From NCBI GenBank assembly GCA_021151835.1, contig JAGKWO010000035.1, forward strand, positions 1-64,000: a stretch of DNA of 64,000 nucleotides, given 5' to 3'. This document shows positions 1-9,641 of this stretch, one piece after another. The position numbers and the translations under genes were made by a program. Within the stretch, counting starts at the first letter, position 1. The number at the start of each line of letters is the position of its first letter. Under the pieces are notes generated by a model. The model saw only the letters and a list, made by a program, of their open reading frames with translations. It did not search any database and was not told where the DNA came from. The DNA is from Gammaproteobacteria bacterium. Lineage in GTDB: Bacteria > Pseudomonadota > Gammaproteobacteria > Pseudomonadales > Cellvibrionaceae.

Positions 1-28
1 CGCACTCACGTGAGTGCGGTCTTTTTAT
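1..28. terminator. Rho-independent terminator at the window edge
   Basis: A perfect 18-bp palindrome with CGCACTCAC arms is followed by a T-rich stretch at 20-27. Read on the + strand it would end a gene lying left of the window. The stem may extend beyond position 1. Confidence 0.6.
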
Positions 29-55
29 AGATGAAGAAATAATTGAGGGGTAGAA

Positions 56-1363
56 TTAATTGCGGTTAATGGTGACGTCAATGGTGTCGGTTAGCGGAGC
101 ACCACTTGAGCCATTCTGGATAACGCCACCATCTTTAATGGAAGCCCTGACATAAATTTTGGATGCAACACTGAGGTCCAGGTCGTCGTCTACTTCCAAT
201 TCACCCGGAGTGGTGGTGGAAAACTTAATTTTATTTTCTTTGTCATCAGGAATGACATTATCCGTATCTTCATATTCCCACACCACACTGGATGTGTAAT
301 TGTCAGCGGTAGTGTTATCGGCATAGGTAGCAAATACTTTCAGCTTTAAGCTGCTGCCTTCGGTAACCGATAAGTTCGACGTATTGTTGCCGCTATTGCT
401 CCTGACTTGAATGGATGCCAATTGCCGCTCTTTAATGTTTAATGCCAGGGTGCCATCAGTGCCGCCACAATTTCCCTTGAGGGTTACCGCCAACCCATTC
501 GGCGTACCATTTTGCGCGGTAATTTTTGTTCCTTCAATTTTCAACAGTGTGGCCGGATCAGCGGTAAGGGTTGAATTGCCGGTGATATCAACGGGATTGT
601 TTGCATCACCATAAACCCCTTTAACTGTTACCGTTGCGGTTTCGCCATTGCGCATTTCTGCATTTTTGTCAGTAGATACGGTGACCTTGGTCAAGGCTTC
701 ATTAATGGCGAAATTAAACGCGTCTGAAGTAACTTCCTTACCCGAATTATCCACGCCGCTGGCAACGACTTTAACACTACCATTTTGTGTCGTGCTGAGA
801 ACTCCCTTGGTCGCATCTTTAAAGCTGGCAATGGTGCCGCCTTCAGAAACTTTCCAGGTGATTGCGTAAGGCAGTGTTCTGCCATTATCAAATTCAGCCA
901 ATGCAGTAAACGTAGAGTTTTTACACTCATCTACTGACGTGGCAGTATTTTGTACTGTGACCTTCACCAGGTTCGCGTCAGAAACATTAATCTCCTGCGC
1001 GGCGGCGGCGATACCCGCGTATGTCGCGGTCAGCGTGAAATTTCCTGCTGTGCCTGACGCTTTGAAATAACCATCCTTAATTTCACCCAAGGTTGGATCG
1101 CTGATTTTCCAGGTGGCTTTTTTGGTTAAATCAACTTTATTGCCTTGTTCATCGCTGCCAATCAATTCAAATTGATAAAAGCTTTTGAAATGAACATATT
1201 GTTCGTTTGCGGAGATTGCAATTTTAGTTACGGTATTTTTGGATGCATCAACTGTTTGCGCAACGCGCGCACTGTCGCCATCGCCGCCACCGCAACCGGT
1301 CAATGATATAACCCCAAGGCTTGCTACCAGTGCCAATGACAAATGGATTCTGTTAGAACGCAT
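56..1363 (-). CDS. Ig-like-domain lipoprotein, unknown function
   Basis: A 435-aa predicted lipoprotein. The ATG at 1363 has a GGGAG ribosome site just upstream; a longer reading would start inside the preceding gene. The N-terminus has a basic start, a hydrophobic stretch and an LTGC lipobox with Cys24, then a Gly/Asp-rich linker. The rest is Thr/Ser/Asn-rich beta-type sequence with repeated segments such as TKVTVS and ASIQVRS that resemble bacterial Ig-like (Big) domains. It overlaps the stop of the upstream beta-barrel gene by 11 bp, so the two are almost certainly cotranscribed. It probably sits at the outer membrane as a surface or periplasmic protein. No enzymatic motif is visible. Confidence 0.75.
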   Translation of the reverse strand: MRSNRIHLSLALVASLGVISLTGCGGGDGDSARVAQTVDASKNTVTKIAISANEQYVHFKSFYQFELIGSDEQGNKVDLTKKATWKISDPTLGEIKDGYFKASGTAGNFTLTATYAGIAAAAQEINVSDANLVKVTVQNTATSVDECKNSTFTALAEFDNGRTLPYAITWKVSEGGTIASFKDATKGVLSTTQNGSVKVVASGVDNSGKEVTSDAFNFAINEALTKVTVSTDKNAEMRNGETATVTVKGVYGDANNPVDITGNSTLTADPATLLKIEGTKITAQNGTPNGLAVTLKGNCGGTDGTLALNIKERQLASIQVRSNSGNNTSNLSVTEGSSLKLKVFATYADNTTADNYTSSVVWEYEDTDNVIPDDKENKIKFSTTTPGELEVDDDLDLSVASKIYVRASIKDGGVIQNGSSGAPLTDTIDVTINRN

Positions 1364-1913
1364 AGGTAACTCCCAGGCCGCAGCCATCTACTCGTAAATC
1401 ATCATCTTTATAAGAGCGCACACAATCCAGGCTCCAGTACAACGGCTTGTTTTCCATGATGGGATCTTGCAGTGAAAAACCGTAACTAAAACCGGAGAAA
1501 GTATCGCTGTAAGGTGCACCCAGGCGCGGCAGGTGGGTTTCAATTTCTGTGGAGGCATAACCCAGCAAAATGCTGATTTTCAAATCGCCCGCTTCGTATT
1601 CGGGGTTGGTCAGCGTCACGTACGCGGCGGTTTGCTCGGTCACTTCCATGGTGACACCGTGTTTGTCGTCATTGCTCATCGGCACACCAACGACACCTTG
1701 AAGACCTATACCGTCGAGCAGGCCATCATCAAATTCCAGGCCGCCCTTGAATAAAAACATTGTCGGTGAAAAGCGTTCGCCTCCCGCTTTGATTAGGGTG
1801 TAAGTGGCTTGGCCGGAGACGTGGAAGTCCAGTGGGATTTCCGCTTTGGCGCTGATGCTGGCGAAGGCGCCGACAAGCAGCGCACCGAGCGGTTTAACCA
1901 GTCGTTTACACAT
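1353..1913 (-). CDS. Small outer-membrane beta-barrel-like protein
   Basis: A 186-aa exported protein, start ATG 1913 with an AAGGAA site upstream. Residues 1-24 form a signal peptide ending AKA. The mature part alternates polar and hydrophobic residues and ends in an aromatic residue (VTYAF), as outer-membrane barrels recognised by Bam do. At this size an 8-strand barrel is plausible. It lies directly before the Ig-like lipoprotein with an 11-bp overlap. A joint role of barrel and lipoprotein at the cell surface is inference. I do not recognise the family. Confidence 0.65.
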   Translation of the reverse strand: MCKRLVKPLGALLVGAFASISAKAEIPLDFHVSGQATYTLIKAGGERFSPTMFLFKGGLEFDDGLLDGIGLQGVVGVPMSNDDKHGVTMEVTEQTAAYVTLTNPEYEAGDLKISILLGYASTEIETHLPRLGAPYSDTFSGFSYGFSLQDPIMENKPLYWSLDCVRSYKDDDLRVDGCGLGVTYAF

Positions 1914-1996
1914 AAGGATTCCTTGCTGTGTGATCAATGTTATTAGTCAGAGGTTATTGCTTTTGGTGTTATTCAAATCAAGTCGCTGGCCCGGCG

Positions 1997-2791
1997 TTAC
2001 TCAAGGTTGTTGCCGCGAATAACGGTGCGTAATTCATGGATATAAGCACTGCCGCGCCCGGAATACTTACCTAATTCAGCCACCATGGCAACACCGGTAA
2101 AGGCTTGTGGCTGGTCGCGCAGTTGGGCGCGCAATTGCCGCCAGGCACGATAGGCGTTGTGGGTATTAATGTTGTTGAAGTATGCCGTAAGCGATTCTTC
2201 AACATTGTTAAATTTTTTAACCTCGTGTCTGGCGCGCGCTGAACGCTTGCCGGGCACTATGCCGCAGCCGGGTTTATAACACCAATGGCCAAATAAATTG
2301 TGGGCCTCCTCCGCAAAACGTGAGGTGCCCCAACCGGATTCCACTGCCGCTTGCGCCAGTACCATGGACGACGGAATGCTATCTACCCGCAACAACAGGA
2401 TATCAACCGCCTTGTCATCCTCGGGATAAGTATCGTAAGTGACGTGGAATTTTTCGCGCAGTTTTTCCAGATTGCGCTTGTTTACGCCGCTAATGGTTTG
2501 CGCGCTTTCCCATTCGGCTTTGATTTTCAATAAACGTTCACGGGATTTTAATAATTTTGCATTTTTTTCATCCACCAGCGGGCGCAGCATGGCAAGGAAT
2601 TGCTCCTTGCGCTCTGGTGTCTGGTTGATGGCGGAAAAATCGGGCAGCAAGGTTCTGCTGGTAAGTTCATCGTCGTCCATAAAAACATGATGGATCGGAA
2701 CGCTCATTAAACCCAATACCATAATCAATGTGGCGATAGGGAATGCCAGAAGTAAAAGGCCAAGAAACCACTGTGAAGCTTGTTTGTTCAT
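1997..2791 (-). CDS. Bax-type membrane-anchored glucosaminidase
   Basis: A 264-aa protein of the Bax/FlgJ-like mannosyl-glycoprotein endo-beta-N-acetylglucosaminidase family, which cleaves peptidoglycan glycan strands. It has one N-terminal membrane segment at about residues 8-31, a helical stretch (60-115), then the glucosaminidase fold. The segment AAVESGWGTSRFA carries the conserved catalytic Glu (about residue 151), followed by NLFGHWCYKPGCG and the SLTAYFNNINTH region typical of the family. ATG 2791 is preferred over a TTG at 2806. The enzyme would face the periplasm. The next genes upstream (primosome-type pair) appear functionally unrelated. Confidence 0.85.
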   Translation of the reverse strand: MNKQASQWFLGLLLLAFPIATLIMVLGLMSVPIHHVFMDDDELTSRTLLPDFSAINQTPERKEQFLAMLRPLVDEKNAKLLKSRERLLKIKAEWESAQTISGVNKRNLEKLREKFHVTYDTYPEDDKAVDILLLRVDSIPSSMVLAQAAVESGWGTSRFAEEAHNLFGHWCYKPGCGIVPGKRSARARHEVKKFNNVEESLTAYFNNINTHNAYRAWRQLRAQLRDQPQAFTGVAMVAELGKYSGRGSAYIHELRTVIRGNNLE

Positions 2792-2839
2792 AACACGGTT
2801 TACCAAAAAATTAATAATTAATTAACAGCAAAAAAGAAA

Positions 2840-3529
2840 TTAAATATCCAGTTGTTTGCGCAGTTCTTCCATACGTTTGAGGTTTTCTTCGCGGCTGAGC
2901 GGCGTTTCTATTGTTTGCGGCAGCGCCGGTGCATTGGGTGCAGGCAGTTGCTCACCATTAATGACGCGCTCACAAATTTTTAAATAGTGCCGCTCGAAAA
3001 TCGGAAAAGCGATTTTTTCCGGATTGCTCGCCAGGAAATACCAATCGCTCGCGCAGCCAGCGTGATACACCGCCGGATGGCTCCAGTGATAAGCCGCTTT
3101 CGGGCTGGATGCACGGCAGGCTTCTACATAAGCGGCATGTGCATCTATCAAGCCGAATTTTTCCGGCTCGCCCTGGCAAGCGCGAATCATGCGATGTAAC
3201 GTCGGTAAATATTCCGATTCTTCGATCACTTTGCGTGCGCCACGCAGGATGGTTTCCGGGGCAAAATGTGCGAGTGAATTCAACCACAGGCGACGCGCCT
3301 GGTTGAGCAGCTCGTTATCTTTAAATGCACTGTAATACTGGTTGTGGTAGTTGATACGGAACAATGCAAATATTTGATTGATCGCATCCACATGTGCATC
3401 CGTAGGTGCACCGCGTTGTTCCTGTTGCGCGCGCGCGGAGTCAGCTGGCCCAGCTGCGGTCGTTGAGTTGTTCTGCGAGGCTGCTATCTCTTGTGCGACT
3501 TGATGAATGAGGGATTTGCTGTCCTGCAT
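2840..3529 (-). CDS. Phage lambda P-like replication protein
   Basis: A 229-aa protein that resembles replication protein P of lambdoid phages, which binds the replicative helicase DnaB and loads it on DNA. The first 45 residues are polar, low-complexity and Gln/Ala-rich. The middle (about 48-190) contains INQIFALFRINYHNQYYSAF and a conserved-looking helical region. The C-terminus (REENLKRMEELRKQLDI) is a charged helix. It starts 2 bp after the stop of the DnaT-like gene. No phage structural genes are nearby, so the pair looks domesticated on the chromosome. Role in primosome assembly or restart is inferred from family and neighbour. Confidence 0.65.
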   Translation of the reverse strand: MQDSKSLIHQVAQEIAASQNNSTTAAGPADSARAQQEQRGAPTDAHVDAINQIFALFRINYHNQYYSAFKDNELLNQARRLWLNSLAHFAPETILRGARKVIEESEYLPTLHRMIRACQGEPEKFGLIDAHAAYVEACRASSPKAAYHWSHPAVYHAGCASDWYFLASNPEKIAFPIFERHYLKICERVINGEQLPAPNAPALPQTIETPLSREENLKRMEELRKQLDI

Positions 3530-3531
3530 GG

Positions 3532-4464
3532 TTAACCTGCTGCGAGTTGACGGTGGTTAATGCGTGTTGTTTGGCCCAGTGATATTTCACGTGCTGCAAG
3601 TTTGGGTTCGGTATCGTGTTCGAGTGCGGAGCTGTAGCGCAACCATTGGCGTTTTACGTGCTGGATAAATTTGCTGTTCCAGGTGCGGCCCACTTCGCCG
3701 CGCTCCTGCCAGTACACCACAAATTCCGGGATCGAATCCTCCACAAATGCAAGGCTGATGCCCGCGTGTTTTACCAGCACCTCTAATGCATCGCGGCTGG
3801 GGCGCCATTGGCTGTGCATGGCAATTTCCTGGTCGCGCTTTAAAAAATCTGCGTCGCGCTCACGTATTTGCCGCTCGCTATCTTCGCGTTGCTGGCGGGC
3901 ATTTACCGTTTCGTGGTTGCGCCATTTATGCAGCACATCCTTTAAAAATTTCGCCCCCCAGCTATGGCTGCTTTCACCGCGCTCGCGCCAATAGGTAACA
4001 AACTCGGGCAACTGCTGCCACACGAAGTCCTGCGGAATATTGTATTGGGCAATTTGCCGCAACAGCTCCTGGTCGGGTTGCCAGTGGGGGGGAATCAGGT
4101 TGGCTCCCTGCGCAATAGGCGGCGCGACGGGCACGGGGGTGGCTGATACCTGCGCAGGTGCAGTATCGAGCGATAACGTGAGCCGGCGACTTTCCACAAA
4201 GGGCGCTGAAACCAGTTGGATAACCCCCTTCTCATGCAGGTTGCGACTGATGCGCTGGATATCGTAATCGGTCCAGAACGGCATCATCCGCTCGGTCCAA
4301 TTGCCATCAACATCCAGCCATTGACGGCCATTCGCGGGTGTAAGCGGCAGGAAATTGGCCAATTCCGCCAAAATCCCCAGCATACAGGCCTCTTCCAGGC
4401 CAATAGTCGCGGCGAGGGAAGGGGAGATCAGCAGCGGACGCTCGGGAATCAGGGGTGAAGTCAT
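3532..4464 (-). CDS. DnaT-like primosomal protein with two DnaT C-terminal-type domains
   Basis: A 310-aa protein, start ATG 4464 (a TTG lies at 4488). Residues 1-105 resemble the winged-helix-like N-terminal part found in DnaT-like proteins. Two copies of the DnaT ssDNA-binding domain follow, at about 123-184 and 217-277. Both show W.P....L......I...F....PEFV.YW.ERGE...W..KF...V...W, for example PEFVTYWRERGE and PEFVVYWQERGE. A charged helical linker separates them. DnaT acts with PriA/PriB in reloading DnaB at stalled forks. Doubling of the domain is unusual compared with the single copy in E. coli DnaT. It is followed at once by the P-like gene, suggesting a functional pair. Confidence 0.75.
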   Translation of the reverse strand: MTSPLIPERPLLISPSLAATIGLEEACMLGILAELANFLPLTPANGRQWLDVDGNWTERMMPFWTDYDIQRISRNLHEKGVIQLVSAPFVESRRLTLSLDTAPAQVSATPVPVAPPIAQGANLIPPHWQPDQELLRQIAQYNIPQDFVWQQLPEFVTYWRERGESSHSWGAKFLKDVLHKWRNHETVNARQQREDSERQIRERDADFLKRDQEIAMHSQWRPSRDALEVLVKHAGISLAFVEDSIPEFVVYWQERGEVGRTWNSKFIQHVKRQWLRYSSALEHDTEPKLAAREISLGQTTRINHRQLAAG

Positions 4465-4665
4465 GGCGATAACAGGGCGAAAGCCCAAAAAATATAAGGT
4501 CGGGAATTGTAGGCCGATAGGGTAAAGGATGCCAGTACTGATGCTTTTTTGAGACGCAAATCACGTTAGTTGATATTATGCGCGCCGCTGATTAGTACGG
4601 GCCAGATGCCTGTTAATTCGGTGTGGAATGCCTACAGGGCTATTAATATCATGAGGATGTTGTTT

Positions 4666-6660
4666 ATGTTTAAGCAGTATTTGGTAGTTGGATTTACAGT
4701 AATTGCCCTTACCGGGTGTCTTGATGTTGAAGATAAAAGCGATGAAAAAGTGGTTGCAGCGCTGGAGCAGCAAAATGAGTTGCTGCAACAGCAATTGGAG
4801 CAAAGTAACCAGCAAAAAGTCTCCGTTACTCTTGCTGGAGTGGTAGCTAATGTTGTTACAGGTGCTGCTGTTAATAACGCGTCTGCAATTCTGACTTTCG
4901 GGAGCGGAACCAGTCAGACCGCGAGTATCAGTGGTGGCAATTTCCAATTTACGGGAACACCGGCGAACTCTGATTATGAGCTGGTTATCCGCAGTAATAC
5001 CGGTGAATTCCTGGAGCGCACTTTTTATGGCCGCACGCGCAGTGTTTCGTCCTCCGGTGCTGTTTTTCAGGATCTGGGCAAGCTCGAAGTTGCTGCGGGT
5101 GTAGAGCGCACTTTTGCAGTTTTTGATGAAACCACTGGCGACTCTATTTCTACCCTTGTTTTCTGGGGAGATGCGAATTCAGGTAGTGGGCGCAATGCAG
5201 AAAGCCATTACATTAAAGGTAGTTATGATGCAGCCACCAAGCGTTATAAAATTACCGTGCCGGAAAAAATTACTACTGTTATTTCTGCTTCGCTGGACCT
5301 GGATAAAGACGGTATAAATGAATATGCGATTATTAATAATCCCAGCGAAAATAATCTGCGTTTCTATTCAGAAAATCTGGCGTTCACCGATAATTTTTTT
5401 CTTATCGATAAGCGTACTTCTTCCGGAAACTTTAAAGAAAGTGTGGAGTTGAGGGTTTCTGTTGTTGACGCGAATGCCCAGGCCATTCCTGGATTGGCAC
5501 TTTCTGTAAAAGACGCGATAAATGGTAATATCGACGCTATTTATGATGCGACAACAAAGCAGTATGTGTTGACAGCGTTATTGTCCGACACAGTTCAAGT
5601 CATGTCACCTGCTTTTAGTTACCAGGGAAAAAATTATGCGAGCAGCAATCTTCAGGTAAGTAAAACACAATACCCGAATGTATACAGGGTTAGTGTTTAT
5701 TCTTACCAGGAAATAACCTTTGCGGATCAGGAAAAGCGCGTGTTTAATCTGGTTTTGCAACCAACCGTGTATACCTCTTCTTCAAATATCTATGTTTCAT
5801 CAAAAACAAATGTTGTGGATATTTCCAATCCGGAATTCAAGGTATTTTATAGTGCACCGGTCACTTTGCTGCCAGACTCTGCAAAACTATACCAGACTAA
5901 TAAGCTTACAATTACTCCTGGAAATCAATCAGCTGACGATCTGGTGTTGCCCGGTATAACTGAAATAACAGTAGCCAGAGAGGAAGTCCCGGTTGATGTG
6001 AATTTATCCCTGAGCAACACCTTGCTTACATTGAGCCCAACGGTGGCACTTGCCAGCGGCAATACCTACGAGTTCGTTGTGGGAGCACTAATGGATAAAG
6101 CCCTGGGTATGTCCAATGATGTTAGTGGCGATTCATTGTCATTCTCTGTGCCGGCAGCAGTTGGCGAATTTAATATTAATGATGTGCGCCTGGACAATAA
6201 TAATAATTTCACGCTCGGTGCACCCATCAAGGCTGAGAACACTGCCGGACAGAGTGTAACGTATTCGTACTGGGAGCCGCAGAATTCCTCCTCTGTTTAC
6301 ATCTACTTGCCAGCCTCCATATCAACACTTAAGTCGCTTACCCTGCGCAGGCAATTGACAACAACGGATAATGTTTCTTCATTTGATAATGAGGTCATTA
6401 CGCCGGTGAATCAATCGCAAATACATGCTTCCAGTACTTATGTACTGTCATTGGCATCTAATGAATACCTGCGTAACAACAGCGGTTTGAGTGTGGTTCG
6501 TGGTGCCAGTGTCGGGAATGGTTATTGGCACTACGTATACAGCGGACGCTATATGCCGGATAACCGTGCGGGTTATGTTAATGAAATTACATTCAGTTAT
6601 TCCTATGAGACCAAAGCAGGAGTGGTTGCTACAGGCCTAATTAAATTACCTGTTCAATAA
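4666..6660 (+). CDS. Large lipoprotein, unknown function
   Basis: A 664-aa lipoprotein. ATG 4666 is chosen because a GAGG site lies 9 bp upstream and it gives a short signal peptide ending LTGC (Cys18). Residues 27-50 form a Gln/Glu-rich helix (EQQNELLQQQLEQ), possibly a coiled-coil oligomerisation element. About 50-130 looks like a carboxypeptidase-regulatory-like or transthyretin-like beta domain (TLAGVVANVVTGAAVNNAS). The remainder is Ser/Thr/Asn-rich beta sequence, including a stretch near 445-505 resembling an Ig-like Big_5 domain (ALASGNTYEFVVGALMDKA). It stands alone and is followed by a strong terminator. Likely outer-membrane anchored; the substrate is unknown. Confidence 0.7.
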   Translation: MFKQYLVVGFTVIALTGCLDVEDKSDEKVVAALEQQNELLQQQLEQSNQQKVSVTLAGVVANVVTGAAVNNASAILTFGSGTSQTASISGGNFQFTGTPANSDYELVIRSNTGEFLERTFYGRTRSVSSSGAVFQDLGKLEVAAGVERTFAVFDETTGDSISTLVFWGDANSGSGRNAESHYIKGSYDAATKRYKITVPEKITTVISASLDLDKDGINEYAIINNPSENNLRFYSENLAFTDNFFLIDKRTSSGNFKESVELRVSVVDANAQAIPGLALSVKDAINGNIDAIYDATTKQYVLTALLSDTVQVMSPAFSYQGKNYASSNLQVSKTQYPNVYRVSVYSYQEITFADQEKRVFNLVLQPTVYTSSSNIYVSSKTNVVDISNPEFKVFYSAPVTLLPDSAKLYQTNKLTITPGNQSADDLVLPGITEITVAREEVPVDVNLSLSNTLLTLSPTVALASGNTYEFVVGALMDKALGMSNDVSGDSLSFSVPAAVGEFNINDVRLDNNNNFTLGAPIKAENTAGQSVTYSYWEPQNSSSVYIYLPASISTLKSLTLRRQLTTTDNVSSFDNEVITPVNQSQIHASSTYVLSLASNEYLRNNSGLSVVRGASVGNGYWHYVYSGRYMPDNRAGYVNEITFSYSYETKAGVVATGLIKLPVQ

Positions 6661-6683
6661 CAATGGCTGATTGCTATTCTATT

Positions 6684-6716
6684 AATGACGCACATTATAT
6701 GTGCGTCATTTTTTTT
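6684..6716. terminator. Rho-independent terminator, probably bidirectional
   Basis: A 12-bp perfect stem AATGACGCACAT/ATGTGCGTCATT with a 3-nt loop, followed by eight T on the + strand and preceded by A-rich sequence. It ends the lipoprotein gene and overlaps the 3' end of the convergent histidine kinase gene. Confidence 0.85.
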
Positions 6717-8076
6717 GATTTTCTGGAATTGTTATAATAAATCCAGCACCATCACTTTGATCTTCATTAATCGTTATCTCCCCGCCTAATTTTTGGGTCA
6801 CCAGATTATAAACAATCGATAAGCCCAATCCTGAACCGCCAGTACGACGCGCGGTAGTAAAAAAAGGCTCAAAAATTTTTGCGCGGATATCATCTGCAAT
6901 TCCGCAGCCATTATCGGTGTAATAAATTGTTACTTGCCCACGCGTTTCATCTAGCTGGATGTGAATTTGCTTGTCGGGAGTATTTGCAAAGGCGTGATGG
7001 ATCGAATTGGTAATCAGGTTGGTAATGATCTGGGCGATGGCCCCCGGATAACTATTGATGTGAATGGGAGCGCCCGTTTGCAACTGGCAATTAACCTGGT
7101 TTTTTTTCAATAGCGGCTGCAAGCTTTTTATCGTAAGCGCAATGCAATCGCGCAATTCAAAATGCTCTTCTTCATTGGCGGTGTGAATTGCACCGGATAA
7201 TTTAAAATTTTGTACCAGTGTCGCGGCGCGGCTGAGGTTGTTATTAATTAATCCCAGTCCATCGTCAATACCCGCCAGGAATTGCGCGAATTCCTGCTCG
7301 TTTAATTGTTCATCGCGATATAACTGCTGCACACGTTTTAATTCGTTGGCGCAGTGGCTGGCGGATGTAACGGCGATACCCAGCGGGGTGTTGATTTCAT
7401 GGGCGAGACCGGACACCAGTCTTCCCAGTGATGCCAGTTTTTCGCTCTCAATTAATTTTGCCTGGGTGTGATTTAAATTGCGCAATGCTTGTTGGAGTAT
7501 TTCGGTGCGGTCATTGATTTTTTGTTCGAGCTGTTCATTAATTTCATGCAATTGCCGCTCATAATCGTTGCGTTGTGCGGCGCTAATTGCGCGGCCATAG
7601 GTGTCTGCCAGGGCGCTGGCAAATGCGATTTCCTCGCTGCTCCATTCGCGTTCCGGTCCCTGGTGTTCGCAGCAAATAATCCCGAGCATATTGCCGCGGT
7701 GGCGAATGGGGGCGTCGAGCATCGAGGTAATGCCAAAGGGAATTAAATAACTATCGCGAAATTCAAGCGTGCTGCTGTGCTCTTGCGCGTGGTTGGCGAC
7801 AATTGCCCGCTCATTATCCAGCGCAATAAAGTAGTTGGGATATGCAGTCCGCATCAGTTCCAGATCACCGTCAATGACACAATCATCGCCGTCAATCAGC
7901 ATGCGGCAGCGAATGGCCTGTTTATCGTCAGTAAAAATCCAGATACCGACCCGGTTAATTTGCAAACCATGCAGGGCCGCAGTAAGAATTAACAGGCCCG
8001 CCGCTTGTAAATCCCCATCGTCGACCATGCTGGATTTGGAAACGTCATGCAGAATATCGTAGAGCGTTCGGTGCAT
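6706..8076 (-). CDS. GAF-domain sensor histidine kinase
   Basis: A 456-aa soluble histidine kinase without membrane segments. Residues about 8-165 form a GAF sensor domain. A coiled coil (170-215) leads to the HisKA box SGLAHEINTPLG with phospho-acceptor His226. The C-terminal ATPase has an N box (NLITNSIHHAF), G1 (DNGCGIAD), F box (FEPFFTT) and G2 (GGSGLGLSIV). The ATPase is of the type in which a relatively short HisKA is followed by a long linker. It lies 23 bp after the HD-GYP response regulator gene on the same strand, so the two probably form one phosphorelay. The ligand of the GAF domain is unknown. Confidence 0.9.
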   Translation of the reverse strand: MHRTLYDILHDVSKSSMVDDGDLQAAGLLILTAALHGLQINRVGIWIFTDDKQAIRCRMLIDGDDCVIDGDLELMRTAYPNYFIALDNERAIVANHAQEHSSTLEFRDSYLIPFGITSMLDAPIRHRGNMLGIICCEHQGPEREWSSEEIAFASALADTYGRAISAAQRNDYERQLHEINEQLEQKINDRTEILQQALRNLNHTQAKLIESEKLASLGRLVSGLAHEINTPLGIAVTSASHCANELKRVQQLYRDEQLNEQEFAQFLAGIDDGLGLINNNLSRAATLVQNFKLSGAIHTANEEEHFELRDCIALTIKSLQPLLKKNQVNCQLQTGAPIHINSYPGAIAQIITNLITNSIHHAFANTPDKQIHIQLDETRGQVTIYYTDNGCGIADDIRAKIFEPFFTTARRTGGSGLGLSIVYNLVTQKLGGEITINEDQSDGAGFIITIPENQKK

Positions 8077-8099
8077 AGAAATTATTATCCCGCCATGAA

Positions 8100-9641
8100 T
8101 TAGTGGCTTGTGTAATCGGGGAAATTGCTGCGGATCTCGCGAAAATGTTCGAACAGCGATAACGCGGCATCTACCATGTGCGGATCAAATTGTTTGCCGC
8201 TGCGTTCGCTTACGTAATGGATAATATCGTTTTCCTGCCAGGGCTTTTTGTATGCGCGCTCTGATCCGAGAGCATCTATTACATCGATAATCGCCACAAT
8301 ACGCCCCTCCAATGGAATTGCCTCGCCTTTTAAACCTTTTGGATAACCGCTGCCATCCCAGTGCTCGTGATGGCTCAATGCAATACGGGCACCCATTTTG
8401 GCGATAGTGCGCGTGGAATCTTTCAATAATTCATAACCGATCAGGGCGTGGGTTTTCATGGTCTCCCATTCGCTGTCCGTGAGTTTGCCGGGTTTGTGCA
8501 AAATAGTTTCCGGAATGCCGATTTTGCCAATGTCATGCAATGGCGACGCATATTTTAATGTTTCCGCATATTCGCTGGTTTGGCCCAGTTTCAATGCCAT
8601 TAGCTCACACATCAATGCTACACGGCGTACATGTGCGCCGGTTTCCTTGGAGCGTTGTTCGATTGCATCGCCCAGGATCAGCAATAATTCCTTTTGCGTT
8701 TCCAGGGTATGTTCGCGACTGTACAGGTTTTGGAAAATCAGGGTGATATTGGCCGCAAACAATTTCAGTATTTCATCTTGCTGTGAATTGTGTGGCTCGC
8801 GGAAGCGGGTGTAGAGCACGCTCTGGGTTTTTTCATGGGTATGGTAATAACCGATAAAAATATCATCGGTTACTATCGATTCTTTTTTTTCCAGGGTTTC
8901 TTCGATAGCCGTGCGTACATCGGCAGGTAATATTTCTGTATCCCAGTGATTATTCAGTGTCACTTGGTCACCGGTGGCCGCGAGTAAAATTAATTCGGCA
9001 TCGCCAAATAAATCCACATGCTGGCTGACCAAATACATTTCCGCCGTTTTAATATTCAGCAATTGGATGGTGTGGTTCAGTATGGCGTTGCCAAATTGGT
9101 ACAGGGTTTGGCTGCGCAACACAGAATCCGATGCAGCGATAACTTTTTGCATGCCGCGTTTGCTGGTTTCGATGGTGAGGATATCGCGATAAGAGCGGAT
9201 GGAAGAATAAACACAGGTTTTTAATTTGGTATCGGTTAATTCGGTTTTACTTTTGTAATCATTAATATCGTAGGTGCGAATCACTGTTTCTTCGGGAGAT
9301 GAGCCGGGTTGCCCTGTGCGCAATACAATCCGCGTTGAATGATTATTCAATTGATTGCGAATTTTATGGATTAATTCGAGGCCAGCCTCATCGCTTTCCA
9401 TGACTACATCAATAAATGCCAGCGCAATATCCGGGTGATCCTGAAATAACCGCAACCCATCAGCCGCACTATGGGCATTTAAAAATGCCAGCGGTTGATC
9501 ATCGATCCGGGTATTTCTCAACACCATTTGGGTGACGGCATGCACCTGGTCCTCATCATCAATAATTGCCACCTTCCACGGTTTTACCAGGAGCTGGGGA
9601 TTTATTGCGGGCGCCGCATTTGCAGATTTAAGAAATTTCAT
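8100..9641 (-). CDS. Response regulator with HD-GYP phosphodiesterase domain
   Basis: A 513-aa protein: receiver domain at 20-145 with acceptor Asp78 (LAFIDVV), a DUF3369-like middle domain (about 160-320), and a C-terminal HD-GYP domain. The latter shows HVRRVALM, HDIGKIGIPE and HHEHWDGSGYPKGL, matching the metal-binding and GYP motifs of enzymes that hydrolyse cyclic di-GMP to pGpG/GMP. Start ATG 9641 has AGGA upstream. The adjacent histidine kinase is its likely partner. Expected output is lowered c-di-GMP in response to the kinase signal, affecting motility or biofilm; that output is family knowledge, not visible here. Confidence 0.93.
   Translation of the reverse strand: MKFLKSANAAPAINPQLLVKPWKVAIIDDEDQVHAVTQMVLRNTRIDDQPLAFLNAHSAADGLRLFQDHPDIALAFIDVVMESDEAGLELIHKIRNQLNNHSTRIVLRTGQPGSSPEETVIRTYDINDYKSKTELTDTKLKTCVYSSIRSYRDILTIETSKRGMQKVIAASDSVLRSQTLYQFGNAILNHTIQLLNIKTAEMYLVSQHVDLFGDAELILLAATGDQVTLNNHWDTEILPADVRTAIEETLEKKESIVTDDIFIGYYHTHEKTQSVLYTRFREPHNSQQDEILKLFAANITLIFQNLYSREHTLETQKELLLILGDAIEQRSKETGAHVRRVALMCELMALKLGQTSEYAETLKYASPLHDIGKIGIPETILHKPGKLTDSEWETMKTHALIGYELLKDSTRTIAKMGARIALSHHEHWDGSGYPKGLKGEAIPLEGRIVAIIDVIDALGSERAYKKPWQENDIIHYVSERSGKQFDPHMVDAALSLFEHFREIRSNFPDYTSH

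Noticed and set aside
2840..4464. DnaT/P-like genes as part of a prophage
   Set aside because: No integrase, structural or lysis gene lies within several kb; flanking genes are ordinary envelope genes.
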